A DNA stretch of 28,163 nt from Bacillota bacterium (GTDB lineage: Bacteria; Bacillota; Clostridia; Lachnospirales; Lachnospiraceae): assembly GCA_023460575.1 (NCBI GenBank), contig JAEWPQ010000248.1, positions 1 through 28,163 on the forward strand, given 5' to 3'. The notes under the pieces are model-generated. The model did no database searches and was not told the DNA's origin. It saw only the letters and a program-made list of their open reading frames with translations. The position numbers and the translations under genes are program-made. This document shows, piece by piece, positions 6,659 through 16,404 of this stretch (the stretch's first letter is position 1; each line of letters begins with the position of its first letter).

Positions 6659-7906
6659 ATGAAGGAAATCAGGGGTAATGTAATCGTCGGCCAGTCGGGA
6701 GGACCAACCGCAGTGATTAATTCCAGCCTTGTGGGAGTGTATAAAACGGCGAAAGACAGAGGTGCGAAAATCGTATATGGAATGCTTCATGGGATTCAGG
6801 GCCTTCTTGAGAACCGTGTGGCAGACTTATCCGAACATATTAAGAGTGATCTGGATATCGAGCTGTTAAAGCGGACGCCATCCTCTTATCTTGGCTCCTG
6901 CAGATATAAGCTGCCGGAAATACATGAAGATCAGGAGATTTACAGGAAGATATTTAAAATTCTTGAAGACTTGGAGATTGAATACTTCTTCTATATAGGC
7001 GGAAATGATTCTATGGATACCATTAAGAAACTGTCCGATTATTCAATTCTCAACGGCAGCAGGATACGTTTTATGGGAGTACCAAAAACCATTGACAATG
7101 ATCTGGCTGCTACAGATCATACCCCCGGTTATGGAAGTGCTGCAAAGTACATCGGTTCCATTACAAAGGAAGTAATCCGGGATGGACTTGTATACGATCA
7201 GCAGAATGTGACCCTGATTGAGATTATGGGACGAAATGCAGGATGGCTTACCGGAGCTGCGGCGCTTGCAAAGTGTGAGGACTGTGAAGGACCGGATATG
7301 ATTTTCCTTCCGGAGATTCCTTTTGATATAGAAGATTTTATGAAGAAGGTGGCTGAGCTTCACCAACGGAAAAAATCAGTGGTGGTGGCCATTTCTGAAG
7401 GAATCCGGGTTGAAGACGGCAGATATGTCTGCGAACTGACGGATAATGTGGATTATGTGGATGCCTTCGGGCACCGGCAGCTTACCGGAGCGGCCAGATT
7501 ACTTGCAGGCCGTATCGCAAGAGAAACCGGCTGCAAGACGAGAGCCATTGAGTTCAGTTCCCTTCAAAGATGTGCATCCCATATGGTTTCCAGAGTGGAC
7601 ATTACAGAGGCCTACCAGGTGGGAGGAGCTGCTGTGAAGGCAGCTTTTGAGGGGGAAACAGGAAAGATGGTAATTTTAAAACGAATCTCTGATGATCCCT
7701 ATATCTGCGTAACAGATATTTATGATGTCCATAAGATTGCAAACATTGAGAAAAAGGTTCCAAGAGAATGGATTAATGAAGCGGGTGATTATGTAACAGA
7801 AGAGTTTATCAGTTATATACGCCCTTTAATTCAGGCAGAACTGACTCCCATCATGACGGATGGCCTGCCAAGGCATCTGTACTGCAAAGATCATACGAAT
7901 GAATAA
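6659..7906 (+). CDS. pfp: pyrophosphate-dependent 6-phosphofructokinase
   Basis: This 415-aa phosphofructokinase catalyses fructose 6-phosphate to fructose 1,6-bisphosphate in glycolysis. The phospho-donor signature is the PPi type: GGND at 114-117 (ATP enzymes have GGDG) and PKTIDND at 142-148 (ATP enzymes usually have PGTIDND). Asp146 is the expected catalytic base, and MGRNAGW starts at 190. PPi use makes the step reversible and saves ATP, which is common in clostridia. I chose the ATG at 6659 because GGGAGGAAG sits just upstream and MKEIRGNVIVGQSGG is the family's usual N-terminus. A 29-codon upstream extension has no ribosome site and lies over the promoter. Monocistronic, with a strong terminator. 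Confidence 0.9.
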   Translation: MKEIRGNVIVGQSGGPTAVINSSLVGVYKTAKDRGAKIVYGMLHGIQGLLENRVADLSEHIKSDLDIELLKRTPSSYLGSCRYKLPEIHEDQEIYRKIFKILEDLEIEYFFYIGGNDSMDTIKKLSDYSILNGSRIRFMGVPKTIDNDLAATDHTPGYGSAAKYIGSITKEVIRDGLVYDQQNVTLIEIMGRNAGWLTGAAALAKCEDCEGPDMIFLPEIPFDIEDFMKKVAELHQRKKSVVVAISEGIRVEDGRYVCELTDNVDYVDAFGHRQLTGAARLLAGRIARETGCKTRAIEFSSLQRCASHMVSRVDITEAYQVGGAAVKAAFEGETGKMVILKRISDDPYICVTDIYDVHKIANIEKKVPREWINEAGDYVTEEFISYIRPLIQAELTPIMTDGLPRHLYCKDHTNE

Positions 7907-7946
7907 ATAAACGGTGCCGAAACAGATAAAGTTCGGCACCGTTTAT
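7907..7946 (+). terminator. terminator after pfp
   Basis: A 15-bp perfect stem, ATAAACGGTGCCGAA with TTCGGCACCGTTTAT, has a 10-nt loop and begins directly after the stop codon. The T-rich arm ends the hairpin; there is no long separate U-tract. Confidence 0.8.
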
Positions 7947-8078
7947 TAATTAAAGTGATGAATGACATAAGATATATTAATTTCTCTAATTGATATGTTT
8001 TATGGTATGATAATTGTACGATAATAACAGGGAAGTCTGACCTGATGGATCATAAGGATTCTTTACAAGGAGGAAATT

Positions 8079-11000
8079 ATGAGTGTAAGAAGAGTATACG
8101 TTGAGAAAAAAGCAGCTTATGCCGTAAAAGCAGGAGAACTGAAAGAGGAGATCGCAAATTATCTGGGAATCGGCACAGTGACTGATGTGCGGGTTCTGAT
8201 CCGGTACGATGTGGAAAATTTATCTGAGGAGACCTATAAACTGGCTCTGACTACCGTTTTTTCAGAACCTGCTGTTGATCTGGTTTATGAGGAAGAAGTT
8301 CCGGTAAAAGAAGGGGATACCGTTTTTACAGTGGAATATCTTCCGGGACAGTTTGACCAGAGAGCGGATTCTGCAGAGCAGTGTGTGAAGATTCTCAGGG
8401 AAGATGAGGAACCGGTGATTAAATCTGCAACCACCTATGTCATTTCCGGTGTTCTTACAAACGCTCAGGCAGAGGAAGTGAAGTCCTTTTGTATTAATCC
8501 GGTAGATTCCAGACAGGCAGAGGAGACAAAACCACAGACTCTTGTTACTGTATTTGACATACCGGAAGATGTTATTATTTTTGACGGCTTTCAGAAGCTG
8601 GAAGAAGCACAGTTAAAGGATTTATATGATTCCTTGAATCTTGCCATGACGTTTCAGGATTTCCTCCACATTCAGAACTATTACAGGGATGAAGAACACA
8701 GAGATCCAACCATGACGGAAATCCGGGTGCTTGATACTTACTGGTCGGATCATTGCCGTCATACCACATTCCAGACCGAGTTAAAGGACGTGGAATTTAC
8801 AGACGGTGACTATAAAAAGCCCATGGAGGACACGTACCGCCGCTATCTCTCTGACAGGGAGGAAGTGCTGAAGGGAAAGAGCGGAAAGTTTGTCTGCCTC
8901 ATGGATCTGGCCCTGATGGCCATGAAGAAGCTGCGCATGGAGGGAAAACTTGAGGATCTGGAAGTATCTGATGAAATCAACGCGTGCAGCATCGTAGTTC
9001 CGGTGGAGATTGATGGAAAAGAAGAGGAATGGCTTGTAAATTTCAAAAATGAAACCCACAATCACCCCACGGAAATCGAGCCTTTCGGAGGTGCGGCAAC
9101 CTGTCTTGGCGGTGCCATCAGAGATCCACTTTCCGGACGTACCTACGTTTATCAGGCCATGCGTGTGACCGGTGCTGCTGATCCCACCAGACCTTTAAAA
9201 GAAACGTTAAAGGGAAAGCTGCCCCAGAGAAAGATCGTGACAGGAGCAGCCAGGGGATACAGCTCTTACGGAAATCAGATCGGCCTTGCAACCGGCTGCG
9301 TTAAGGAAATCTATCACCCGGACTACGTAGCAAAAAGGATGGAAATCGGTGCGGTTATGGGCGCAGCACCCAGGAAAAATGTAATCCGGGAAACTTCTGA
9401 TCCGGGAGATATTATTATCCTGCTGGGCGGAAGAACCGGACGCGACGGCTGCGGAGGCGCTACCGGTTCCTCTAAGGTTCATACGGAAGATTCCATTGAA
9501 ACCTGCGGTGCAGAGGTTCAGAAAGGAAACGCTCCTACTGAAAGAAAGATCCAGAGATTATTCCGCAGGGCAGAAGTCAGCCGCATTATTAAAAAGTGCA
9601 ATGACTTCGGCGCAGGCGGTGTTTCCGTAGCAATCGGAGAGCTGGCAGAGGGGCTTAAAATCGACCTGGACAAGGTTCCGAAAAAATATGCCGGACTTGA
9701 CGGCACGGAAATTGCTATTTCCGAGTCCCAGGAGCGTATGGCAGTGGTGATTGATCCAAAAGATGTGGACCAGTTCCTTTCCTATGCAGCAGAGGAGAAC
9801 TTAGAGGCGGTTGCTGTTGCAGTTGTGACAGAAGAACCAAGGCTTGTGATGAGCTGGAGGGGAAAGACCATTGTTGATATCAGCCGTGGATTTTTGGATA
9901 CCAACGGGGCTCATCAGGAGGCATCTGTGGTGGTTGAAGTTCCGTCTAAGGATGACAGTGCTTTCGGGAAAAAGGAAATTACAGATGTTAAGAGCACCTG
10001 GCTGAATCTGCTTTCCAGTTTAAATGTATGCTCCCAGAAGGGACTGGTGGAGATGTTTGACGGTTCCATCGGAGCAGGAAGTGTCTTTATGCCTTATGGA
10101 GGAAAATATCAGCTGACAGAAACTCAGTCCATGGTGGCCAAACTTCCTCTGGAAAAGGGTACGACAGATATGGTTACCATGATGAGCTATGGTTTTGATC
10201 CTTATTTATCCAGCTGGAGTCCTTATCATGGAGCAATTTATGCAGTTTTGTCATCGGTAGCAAAAATCGCGGCGGCAGGCGGTGATTACAAAAAGATCCG
10301 TTTCACCTTTCAGGAATATTTCCGCCGTATGTCAGAGGATCCTGCGCGCTGGAGCCAGCCATTTGCAGCCCTTTTAGGAGCTTACCATGCCCAGATGGGC
10401 TTTGGTCTGCCTTCCATCGGAGGTAAGGACAGTATGTCGGGTACCTTCCAGGAGGTGGATGTTCCCCCAACCCTGGTTTCATTTGCGGTGGATACTGCCA
10501 ACTATAAACACATCATTACTCCTGAATTAAAACAGCCGGGAAGCAGACTGGTCCTAGTTGAAATTGAAAAGGATGAGTACGATCTTCCGGTATATGAACA
10601 GGTTATGGACATTTACGGAAAATTGTTTGAGGATATCAGGGCTCACCGTGTGATTTCCGCCTACGCAGTAGAGGGGAATGGTATTTGTGAAGCAGTGAGC
10701 AAGATGGCTTTTGGCAACAAGCTGGGAGTTAAACTGGAAGAAACAGTGAAGCCGGAACAGCTTTTTGAGGCTGGCTGGGGAAATCTTGTATGTGAGATTC
10801 CAGATAGTGAGGTAACAGAACTTTTGATTCCATATACCGTAATCGGTGCAGTAACAGATCAGGGATTGTTTGAATACAGAACTGTAAAAATCTCCGTAGA
10901 TGAGGCAATTCATGCATGGACCAAGACTCTTGAGGATGTATTCCCCACCAGTTCAGGTGCAAAAGCGGAAGCGGCAGCTGAGAAAATTTATGAGACATCT

Positions 11001-11828
11001 AAACTCTATGTCTGCAAAAATAAGATTGCAAAGCCGACCGTATTCATTCCGGTTTTTCCGGGAACAAACTGCGAATACGACAGCACCAGAGCCTTTCAAA
11101 AAGCCGGTGCCAACGTGATTACCCGTGTATTTAGAAACTTAACTGCAGGTGATATCCGGGAATCCATTGAGTGCTACAAAGCAGAAATAAGCAAATCCCA
11201 GATTGTCATGTTCCCAGGAGGATTCTCAGCTGGTGACGAGCCGGACGGATCCGCCAAATTCTTTGCTGCAGTATTCAGAAATGCAGCCATTAAGGAAGAG
11301 ATCACAAAGCTTATGGAAGAAAGAGACGGCCTGATGTTAGGCATCTGCAACGGTTTCCAGGCACTTATTAAGCTGGGGCTGGTACCGGAAGGCGCTGTTA
11401 CAAAACAGAGAGAGGATTCGCCTACTCTTGCCATGAATACCATCGGACGCCATATTTCCAAGATGGTATATACAAAAGTGGTTTCCAACAAGTCTCCATG
11501 GCTATCCGGCGCACAATTAGGCGGCGTTTACTGCAATCCTGCTTCTCATGGTGAGGGCCGGTTTGTTGCTAATGAAGAATGGCTGGAGAAACTTATACAA
11601 AACGGACAGGTGGCGACCCAGTATGTAGATGCTGCCGGCTGCCCCACCATGGAAGAGGAATGGAATCCAAACGGTTCTTATATGGCAATTGAAGGAATTA
11701 CAAGCCCGGACGGAAGAATCCTCGGAAAGATGGCACATTCCGAGCGTCGGGGAGACGGCGTTGCCATGAATATCTATGGAGAACAGGATATGAAGGTATT
11801 TGAATCGGGCGTAAATTATTTTAAATAA
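8079..11828 (+). CDS. purL: phosphoribosylformylglycinamidine synthase, single-chain form
   Basis: A 1249-aa FGAM synthase, the ATP- and glutamine-dependent fourth step of purine synthesis. It carries everything on one chain, like the form known from many Clostridia and streptococci, unlike the PurS/PurQ/PurL split of Bacillus. Visible synthase motifs are NETHNHPTEIEPFGGAAT, GRDGCGGATGSSK, CNDFGAGG, SESQERM and IGGKDSMSGTF. The C-terminal class I glutaminase has PVFPGTNCEYD, FPGGFSAGDEPDG, nucleophile Cys1090 in GICNGFQ, and SHGEGRF for the catalytic histidine and glutamate. The domains are complete. AAGGAGG lies ahead of the ATG. I see no convincing promoter, PurR box or purine riboswitch in the 130 bp upstream. 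The gene stands alone rather than in a pur operon. Confidence 0.97.
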   Translation: MSVRRVYVEKKAAYAVKAGELKEEIANYLGIGTVTDVRVLIRYDVENLSEETYKLALTTVFSEPAVDLVYEEEVPVKEGDTVFTVEYLPGQFDQRADSAEQCVKILREDEEPVIKSATTYVISGVLTNAQAEEVKSFCINPVDSRQAEETKPQTLVTVFDIPEDVIIFDGFQKLEEAQLKDLYDSLNLAMTFQDFLHIQNYYRDEEHRDPTMTEIRVLDTYWSDHCRHTTFQTELKDVEFTDGDYKKPMEDTYRRYLSDREEVLKGKSGKFVCLMDLALMAMKKLRMEGKLEDLEVSDEINACSIVVPVEIDGKEEEWLVNFKNETHNHPTEIEPFGGAATCLGGAIRDPLSGRTYVYQAMRVTGAADPTRPLKETLKGKLPQRKIVTGAARGYSSYGNQIGLATGCVKEIYHPDYVAKRMEIGAVMGAAPRKNVIRETSDPGDIIILLGGRTGRDGCGGATGSSKVHTEDSIETCGAEVQKGNAPTERKIQRLFRRAEVSRIIKKCNDFGAGGVSVAIGELAEGLKIDLDKVPKKYAGLDGTEIAISESQERMAVVIDPKDVDQFLSYAAEENLEAVAVAVVTEEPRLVMSWRGKTIVDISRGFLDTNGAHQEASVVVEVPSKDDSAFGKKEITDVKSTWLNLLSSLNVCSQKGLVEMFDGSIGAGSVFMPYGGKYQLTETQSMVAKLPLEKGTTDMVTMMSYGFDPYLSSWSPYHGAIYAVLSSVAKIAAAGGDYKKIRFTFQEYFRRMSEDPARWSQPFAALLGAYHAQMGFGLPSIGGKDSMSGTFQEVDVPPTLVSFAVDTANYKHIITPELKQPGSRLVLVEIEKDEYDLPVYEQVMDIYGKLFEDIRAHRVISAYAVEGNGICEAVSKMAFGNKLGVKLEETVKPEQLFEAGWGNLVCEIPDSEVTELLIPYTVIGAVTDQGLFEYRTVKISVDEAIHAWTKTLEDVFPTSSGAKAEAAAEKIYETSKLYVCKNKIAKPTVFIPVFPGTNCEYDSTRAFQKAGANVITRVFRNLTAGDIRESIECYKAEISKSQIVMFPGGFSAGDEPDGSAKFFAAVFRNAAIKEEITKLMEERDGLMLGICNGFQALIKLGLVPEGAVTKQREDSPTLAMNTIGRHISKMVYTKVVSNKSPWLSGAQLGGVYCNPASHGEGRFVANEEWLEKLIQNGQVATQYVDAAGCPTMEEEWNPNGSYMAIEGITSPDGRILGKMAHSERRGDGVAMNIYGEQDMKVFESGVNYFK

Positions 11829-11835
11829 AAGAGAT

Positions 11836-11869
11836 AAAAAAATCAGCCGCATTCATGGCTGATTTTTTT
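11836..11869. terminator. bidirectional terminator between purL and the AraC regulator
   Basis: AAAAAAATCAGCC (11836-11848) pairs with GGCTGATTTTTTT (11857-11869) over an 8-nt loop. A/T runs on both sides make it work in both directions, serving purL (plus) and the AraC-family gene (minus). Confidence 0.92.
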
Positions 11870-11891
11870 GTACCTGTTTTCAGGCAGTTAC

Positions 11892-12701
11892 TCACTTTAA
11901 CGGCTTATTTTCTTCCAGGAAGCAGGCAGAGGGAGGAATGCCCTTTTTAGCCTTAAACAGCTTGCTGAAGTAAAATATATCAGAAAACCCGCATTGCAAA
12001 GCCACTTCACCCACGCTGTATTCCCCGCTCTTTAACAGGTTTTCCGCATAATTTAAGCGAATGGAAATAAGATACTGCTTAAATGTCATACCGGTAGTTT
12101 TCTGAAAAAGATTCCCATAATAGGCCGGGTGGAGATGAAATCTTCTGGCCATTTCTTCCGTAGTTAAATTTTCCCAGTAATGGGCACTCATATAGCGTAT
12201 GCTGTTTTTGATACGGGGGTCGTCCTGCCCGGTACGATTCCTGTTTAAAAGCTGATCTAAAATCATGTGCAGAATCATACAGAGAATCGCCCTTACCTTT
12301 AACATATATCCGAAATTCTGCTGCAGCCATTCGCTGTGCATCTCATTATAGAGAGCAATAAGCTGGGGATTAGTTCCGATGTGGCTGATATATGGCAGGG
12401 GAAGGGATACATTCCGACCGGCCTGGTTGCGGAGTAGAAAGTTGGTGGCATAGCACTCAATCAGATCATCAGGAATCGTGGTAGCTGCCCGGTAGCTGTT
12501 CTGGGGTATACAGATTAAATCCCCTTTATTAACAATATAGGTCTGATCATTAATGGTATATTCGGCTTTTCCCTCCATCACATAAGTGATATCAATAAAG
12601 GCTGTGATACAGGGTTCAATCTTCCAGCCCGGAGTGGGTTTTCTGTGAATATAGTAATGAAGTTCGGGTATGAGGTTGTTAAAATCCAGTTCTTCAGCCA
12701 T
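11892..12701 (-). CDS. AraC-family regulator of the glucuronoxylan operon
   Basis: A 269-aa regulator. Residues about 20-110 form a cupin-like ligand-binding domain (ITYVMEGKAEYTINDQTYIVNKGDLICIPQN). Residues about 165-265 form the two-helix-turn-helix AraC domain: NLTTEEMARRFHLHPAYYGNLFQKTTG, then YSVGEVALQCGFSDIFYFSKLFKAKKGIPPS. AAGGAG precedes the ATG at 12701. It is divergent from the GH67 operon, separated by about 300 bp with a weak operon -35, so it is probably the local activator. The natural inducer would be an aldouronic acid or xylo-oligosaccharide, which is inference. Confidence 0.93.
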   Translation of the reverse strand: MAEELDFNNLIPELHYYIHRKPTPGWKIEPCITAFIDITYVMEGKAEYTINDQTYIVNKGDLICIPQNSYRAATTIPDDLIECYATNFLLRNQAGRNVSLPLPYISHIGTNPQLIALYNEMHSEWLQQNFGYMLKVRAILCMILHMILDQLLNRNRTGQDDPRIKNSIRYMSAHYWENLTTEEMARRFHLHPAYYGNLFQKTTGMTFKQYLISIRLNYAENLLKSGEYSVGEVALQCGFSDIFYFSKLFKAKKGIPPSACFLEENKPLK

Positions 12702-12802
12702 ATGGAGGGCTCCTTTTCCTAAGTAAAAAGTGATTTCCCAGCGTTGTTAAATTTATACAAGGGGATATTTCTTGAAATTTGTCGATTTATACGCTTAATC
12801 GT

Positions 12803-12831
12803 ATTATATGGCAAGGATAGAAACAATACAA
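12803..12831 (-). promoter_or_regulatory. promoter of the AraC-family gene
   Basis: On the minus strand, TTGTAT (12826-12831), a 17-bp spacer and a perfect TATAAT (12803-12808). The leader is about 95 nt. Confidence 0.78.
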
Positions 12832-12886
12832 GACAAATTATATTAAAAATAATCTTTAATAATTACAAAAATCTTAAATCATTCCA

Positions 12887-12915
12887 TTCTATTATTTTGT
12901 GCAATTTGCTATGAT
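12887..12915 (+). promoter_or_regulatory. probable activator-dependent promoter of the GH67 operon
   Basis: A good extended TGC-TATGAT -10 element (12910-12915) is paired at 17 bp with a poor -35 (TTCTAT, 12887-12892). A weak -35 fits activation by the divergent AraC-type protein. The leader to the ATG at 13009 is about 85 nt. Confidence 0.45.
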
Positions 12916-13008
12916 ACCCCTATCAGACGAAGCTTTGTTTGTAATGTTTTATGAAGTAAGAGTAAGAAGAAATAATAATTATCGGACTGAGTGTGGGAAG
13001 GAATAGGG

Positions 13009-14970
13009 ATGTTTGAAAAAAGAGATTTATGCTGGTTGCTCAAGCCGGTAAGCAGGGATGAAATTAGAACATGGTTTATGGAAGACAGGAATGATTCAAT
13101 GATATCCCGGACCATTGAAAGTGAGATACCCCGTCTGTTCTATGGAATCTCCCGTTCACAAAAAGACAATGCCTCGATAGTATTAATTCTCACAGACGAC
13201 GGCAGTCTGGGAGATGAGGGGTATTCCATTGGTCAGAAAGAATCGGGCTATGAGATCAAAAGCAACACACAAAAAGGCCTCCTCTACGGAATATTCGGCC
13301 TGCATCGTCTGCTGTTTGGAAAGAAGGAGAGCTTTCCTTATGTCAGTATTCCGGATCAGAATTACCGGATGATCAACCATTGGGACAATTTTGACGGAAC
13401 CATTGAACGGGGATATTCCGGAAGATCAATTTTTTATGATCACAATGCCTTTCGCGGTGATATGGAGCTGATCCGTCAATATGCCAGACTGATGGCGTCT
13501 GTGGGCATTAATGCAGTCTCCATCAATAATGTCAATGTCCACAGATATGAACGGTTTTTCATAACAGCAGATTATTTGAAGGAAATAAAAAAAATAGGAG
13601 ATATTTTTACTGCATACGGCATTAAGATATTTCTTGCTATTGATTTCGCAGCACCCATCTCAGTAGGGAAGCTTCCCACTGCAGATCCGCTGTGCCCGGA
13701 TGTGGCCTCCTGGTGGAAGAATACCGTGGAGGAAATATACAGGATCATACCGGATTTTGGAGGGTTTGTCGTAAAGGCGGATTCGGAACACGAACCTGGA
13801 CCGTTTACATATGGAAGAAGCCATGGAGACGGGGCCAACATGCTGGCGAAAGCCATTCGGCCATTCGGCGGAATTATTGTCTGGAGATGCTTTGTCTATG
13901 ACTGCACCCAGGACTGGAGAGACCGGAGTCTTGACCGGGCGCGGGCAGCTTATGATCTCTTCCATGAACTGGATGGCGAATTTGATGAGAATGTTATTTT
14001 ACAGATTAAGAACGGACCCATTGATTTTCAGATCAGGGAACCTGTGTCTCCATTGTTTGGTTCGTTAAAGGAAACCAATCAGATTCTGGAATTTCAGATT
14101 ACACAGGAATATACCGGGCATCAGATAGACATCTGTTATCTGGTTCCCATGTGGAAGGAAACCCTGGATTTTGATACCCGGCATGGGGCATCAGGTCTGG
14201 TAAAAAAAGCCATCAGGCAGTATTCTCCTGACCAGAAGCTTTCCGGTCTTTGTGCAGTGGGAAATGTGGGAATGGACCGGAACTGGACCGGAAACAAGAT
14301 GGCGCAGGCCAACTGGTATGGATATGGACGGCTGGCCTGGGACAATGATCTGACTTCAGAGGAGATAGCGAAGGAGTGGCTGGATCTAAGCTTTGAACTG
14401 ACAGAAGATGCCAGAGAAAAAGCGCTGTCAATTCTCATTACCTCCAGAGAAACCTATGAAGATTATACCTGTCCGCTTGCGGTAGGCTTTATGTGCAGGC
14501 CGGGGCTTCATTACGGGTGTGATATCGATGGTTACGAATACGACTGCTGGGGGACCTATCATTATGCTGACAGAGAAGGAATCGGAAGAGACCGGACTGC
14601 AGCAACAGGGACCGGTTTTACAAAACAGTATTCCCCCACTATATATCAGGAATACGAGGATATCAATACCTGTCCTGACCAGCTTCTGCTGTTTTTTCAC
14701 CATGTACCATATACCCATGTGCTGCAATCAGGGAAAACGGTGATTCAGCATATCTATGACACCCATTTTGACGGTGTGGAGAAGGTGAAAGAATACCAGG
14801 CCAGGTGGGAAAGCATTAAGGATGATCTTGATGAGGACAGTTACCAAAACGTAAAAGAACGCCTGGATTACCAGTTAAAGCATGCAGTGGAATGGCGTGA
14901 TCAGGTCAATACTTATTTCTACCGGAAATCAGGGATCGCAGATGAAGCAGGAAGAAAGATCTACAATTAG
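13009..14970 (+). CDS. aguA: alpha-glucuronidase, GH67, cytoplasmic
   Basis: A 653-aa family GH67 enzyme that removes (4-O-methyl)glucuronic acid from the non-reducing xylose of xylo-oligosaccharides. The expected catalytic residues are all visible: acid Glu260 in KADSEHEPGP, and the pair Asp339 in NGPIDFQIREP and Glu367 in ITQEYTG. The 28-residue spacing of the last two matches characterised GH67 enzymes. NHWDNFDGTIERGYSGRSIF marks the start of the central barrel. There is no signal peptide, so it acts on imported oligosaccharides. I chose the ATG at 13009, with GGAAGG just upstream; a GTG at 12991 is an alternative start. It is the first gene of a five-gene operon. Confidence 0.95.
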   Translation: MFEKRDLCWLLKPVSRDEIRTWFMEDRNDSMISRTIESEIPRLFYGISRSQKDNASIVLILTDDGSLGDEGYSIGQKESGYEIKSNTQKGLLYGIFGLHRLLFGKKESFPYVSIPDQNYRMINHWDNFDGTIERGYSGRSIFYDHNAFRGDMELIRQYARLMASVGINAVSINNVNVHRYERFFITADYLKEIKKIGDIFTAYGIKIFLAIDFAAPISVGKLPTADPLCPDVASWWKNTVEEIYRIIPDFGGFVVKADSEHEPGPFTYGRSHGDGANMLAKAIRPFGGIIVWRCFVYDCTQDWRDRSLDRARAAYDLFHELDGEFDENVILQIKNGPIDFQIREPVSPLFGSLKETNQILEFQITQEYTGHQIDICYLVPMWKETLDFDTRHGASGLVKKAIRQYSPDQKLSGLCAVGNVGMDRNWTGNKMAQANWYGYGRLAWDNDLTSEEIAKEWLDLSFELTEDAREKALSILITSRETYEDYTCPLAVGFMCRPGLHYGCDIDGYEYDCWGTYHYADREGIGRDRTAATGTGFTKQYSPTIYQEYEDINTCPDQLLLFFHHVPYTHVLQSGKTVIQHIYDTHFDGVEKVKEYQARWESIKDDLDEDSYQNVKERLDYQLKHAVEWRDQVNTYFYRKSGIADEAGRKIYN

Positions 14971-15028
14971 CAGTCATCAAAGTTTATTCATAATAAATCA
15001 TTAAAAAAACAGAAGGAGGAGTTTAGAA

Positions 15029-16378
15029 ATGGGTATGAGGAAAACAACAGGTATGATGTGTGCTGCAGTGCTTGCAGTGAGTATGCTGGCAGCTGGATGC
15101 AGCAGCAAGACCGCAGAGCCGGTCAAGGGGGAAACAGCAGGTAAAGATGCAGGAGGTACTGCAGCCTTAAGCTTTTCCTGGTGGGGGAATGATGACCGTC
15201 ACCAGGCAACACAGAAAGCAATTGATGCTTTTAATGCTGCACATGCAGGTAAAATCACGGTAACAGGAGAACCTTCCGGCTTTGGCAATCTGGAAGAGAC
15301 CTTTGCCACCCGTTATGCAGGCGGTACTGCAGCCGATATCATGACAGTAAACTATCCATGGGTTCTTCAGTACAGCCCGGATGGCAGCGGATTTTATGAT
15401 TTGGACCAGGTAAAAGACATTTTTGATTTCAGCCAGTATGATCCGGAGTTTTTAAAATTCGGTCAGAGAGCCGGAAAGATGCAGGTAATCCCTTATGGAC
15501 AGAATACCCTTGGATTCTATTTGAACAAATCTGCATTTGAAAGAGCCGGAATCAAGGAATTGCCAAAGACGTTTGACGAGTATAAGAAGGCAGCGGAAGC
15601 ATTTACAAAAGCTGATCCAAACTCTTATTTAATTGTCAGCCCCACATTCCGTTTCGCTGCCATTTATTATCTGCAGCAAAAGACCGGTAAGGGAGAGTTT
15701 GCCGATGATTTAAGCATGAATTACACACAGGAAGATTATAAAGATGCGCTGATGTGGTATAAGGATCTGGCAGATGCCCATGTATTCTGCTCCAGAAAAG
15801 ATTACATTGAGAATGTGGGCAATGAGCCTGTAAGCATCGCGCAGAATGCCAAGTTCATTAACGGCGGTTATGCCGGTGTCTTAGAATGGACCGGCGGAAT
15901 TGCTTCCAATGCAAAGACCTTATCTGATAAAGGTGACGAACAGGCCATTGCACCGCTTCCGGTTATTGACGGCGCAAAATTTGAGGGAACCATGGCAAAG
16001 CCATCTTTAACCTTTGCAATTTCCAAGGATTCCAAAAATCCAAAGGCTGCCGCAGAATTTTTACAGTACATCTTAAATGATCCGGAAGGAACAAAATTAA
16101 TGGGATCTACCAGAGGAATAGTTGCGTCAAAGGCAGCAAAAGCCTCTCTGGAAGCAGACGGCCAGATTACCGGTGTTGTAAAACAGGCTTATGAATTTAC
16201 TGAGAATGCAAAAGTAATCAACAATTCTCCAATTTTTGAAAATGCCACATTTACAAATGCATACGATAAAAACTACGAGAAATTTGAATTCGGTCAGAGC
16301 AGTGCGGATGAGGCAGCAAAAGCAATTTTTGAAGCCATCAGCGAGGAGAATGCCAAGTTGAAACAGCAATACAAATAA
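15029..16378 (+). CDS. ABC transporter sugar-binding lipoprotein
   Basis: A 449-aa extracellular solute-binding protein of the family 1 (CUT1, oligosaccharide) type. The N-terminus is a lipoprotein signal: MGMRK, a hydrophobic stretch, and lipobox LAAGC with Cys24 as the lipid anchor. The mature part begins LSFSWWGNDDRHQATQKAIDAFN, the usual opening strand, and later has FLQYILNDPEGTKLMGSTRGI, typical of the C-terminal region. AAGGAGGAG precedes the ATG at 15029. It lies between the GH67 gene and the two permeases, so its ligand is probably an aldouronic acid or xylo-oligosaccharide; this is inferred from context. Confidence 0.94.
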   Translation: MGMRKTTGMMCAAVLAVSMLAAGCSSKTAEPVKGETAGKDAGGTAALSFSWWGNDDRHQATQKAIDAFNAAHAGKITVTGEPSGFGNLEETFATRYAGGTAADIMTVNYPWVLQYSPDGSGFYDLDQVKDIFDFSQYDPEFLKFGQRAGKMQVIPYGQNTLGFYLNKSAFERAGIKELPKTFDEYKKAAEAFTKADPNSYLIVSPTFRFAAIYYLQQKTGKGEFADDLSMNYTQEDYKDALMWYKDLADAHVFCSRKDYIENVGNEPVSIAQNAKFINGGYAGVLEWTGGIASNAKTLSDKGDEQAIAPLPVIDGAKFEGTMAKPSLTFAISKDSKNPKAAAEFLQYILNDPEGTKLMGSTRGIVASKAAKASLEADGQITGVVKQAYEFTENAKVINNSPIFENATFTNAYDKNYEKFEFGQSSADEAAKAIFEAISEENAKLKQQYK

Positions 16379-16404
16379 TAGCAGAAAAAACTGCTGGTTA
16401 AACC

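Larger units (their letters stand above)
12702..13008. other. divergent control region between the AraC gene and the GH67 operon
   Basis: This 307-bp AT-rich region holds both leaders and promoters. Apart from the promoters it contains two inverted repeats: ATACG-6 nt-CGTAT (12789-12804), abutting the AraC -10 element, and TATTAAA-7 nt-TTTAATA (12841-12861), about 60 bp upstream of the operon -10. Either could be an AraC-protein or repressor site. No clear catabolite (cre) box was found. Confidence 0.5.

Noticed and set aside
7947..8078. Purine riboswitch or PurR box upstream of purL
   Set aside because: No conserved riboswitch core or PurR box could be found by eye, only AT-rich sequence with a near-repeat of GATAAT.
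8781..9065. Antisense open frames inside purL and other large genes
   Set aside because: They lack ribosome sites and have non-coding composition; they shadow well-supported genes on the other strand.
12702..13008. Catabolite-repression (cre) site before the GH67 operon
   Set aside because: No sequence came close to the TGWAANCGNTNWCA pattern with its central CG.
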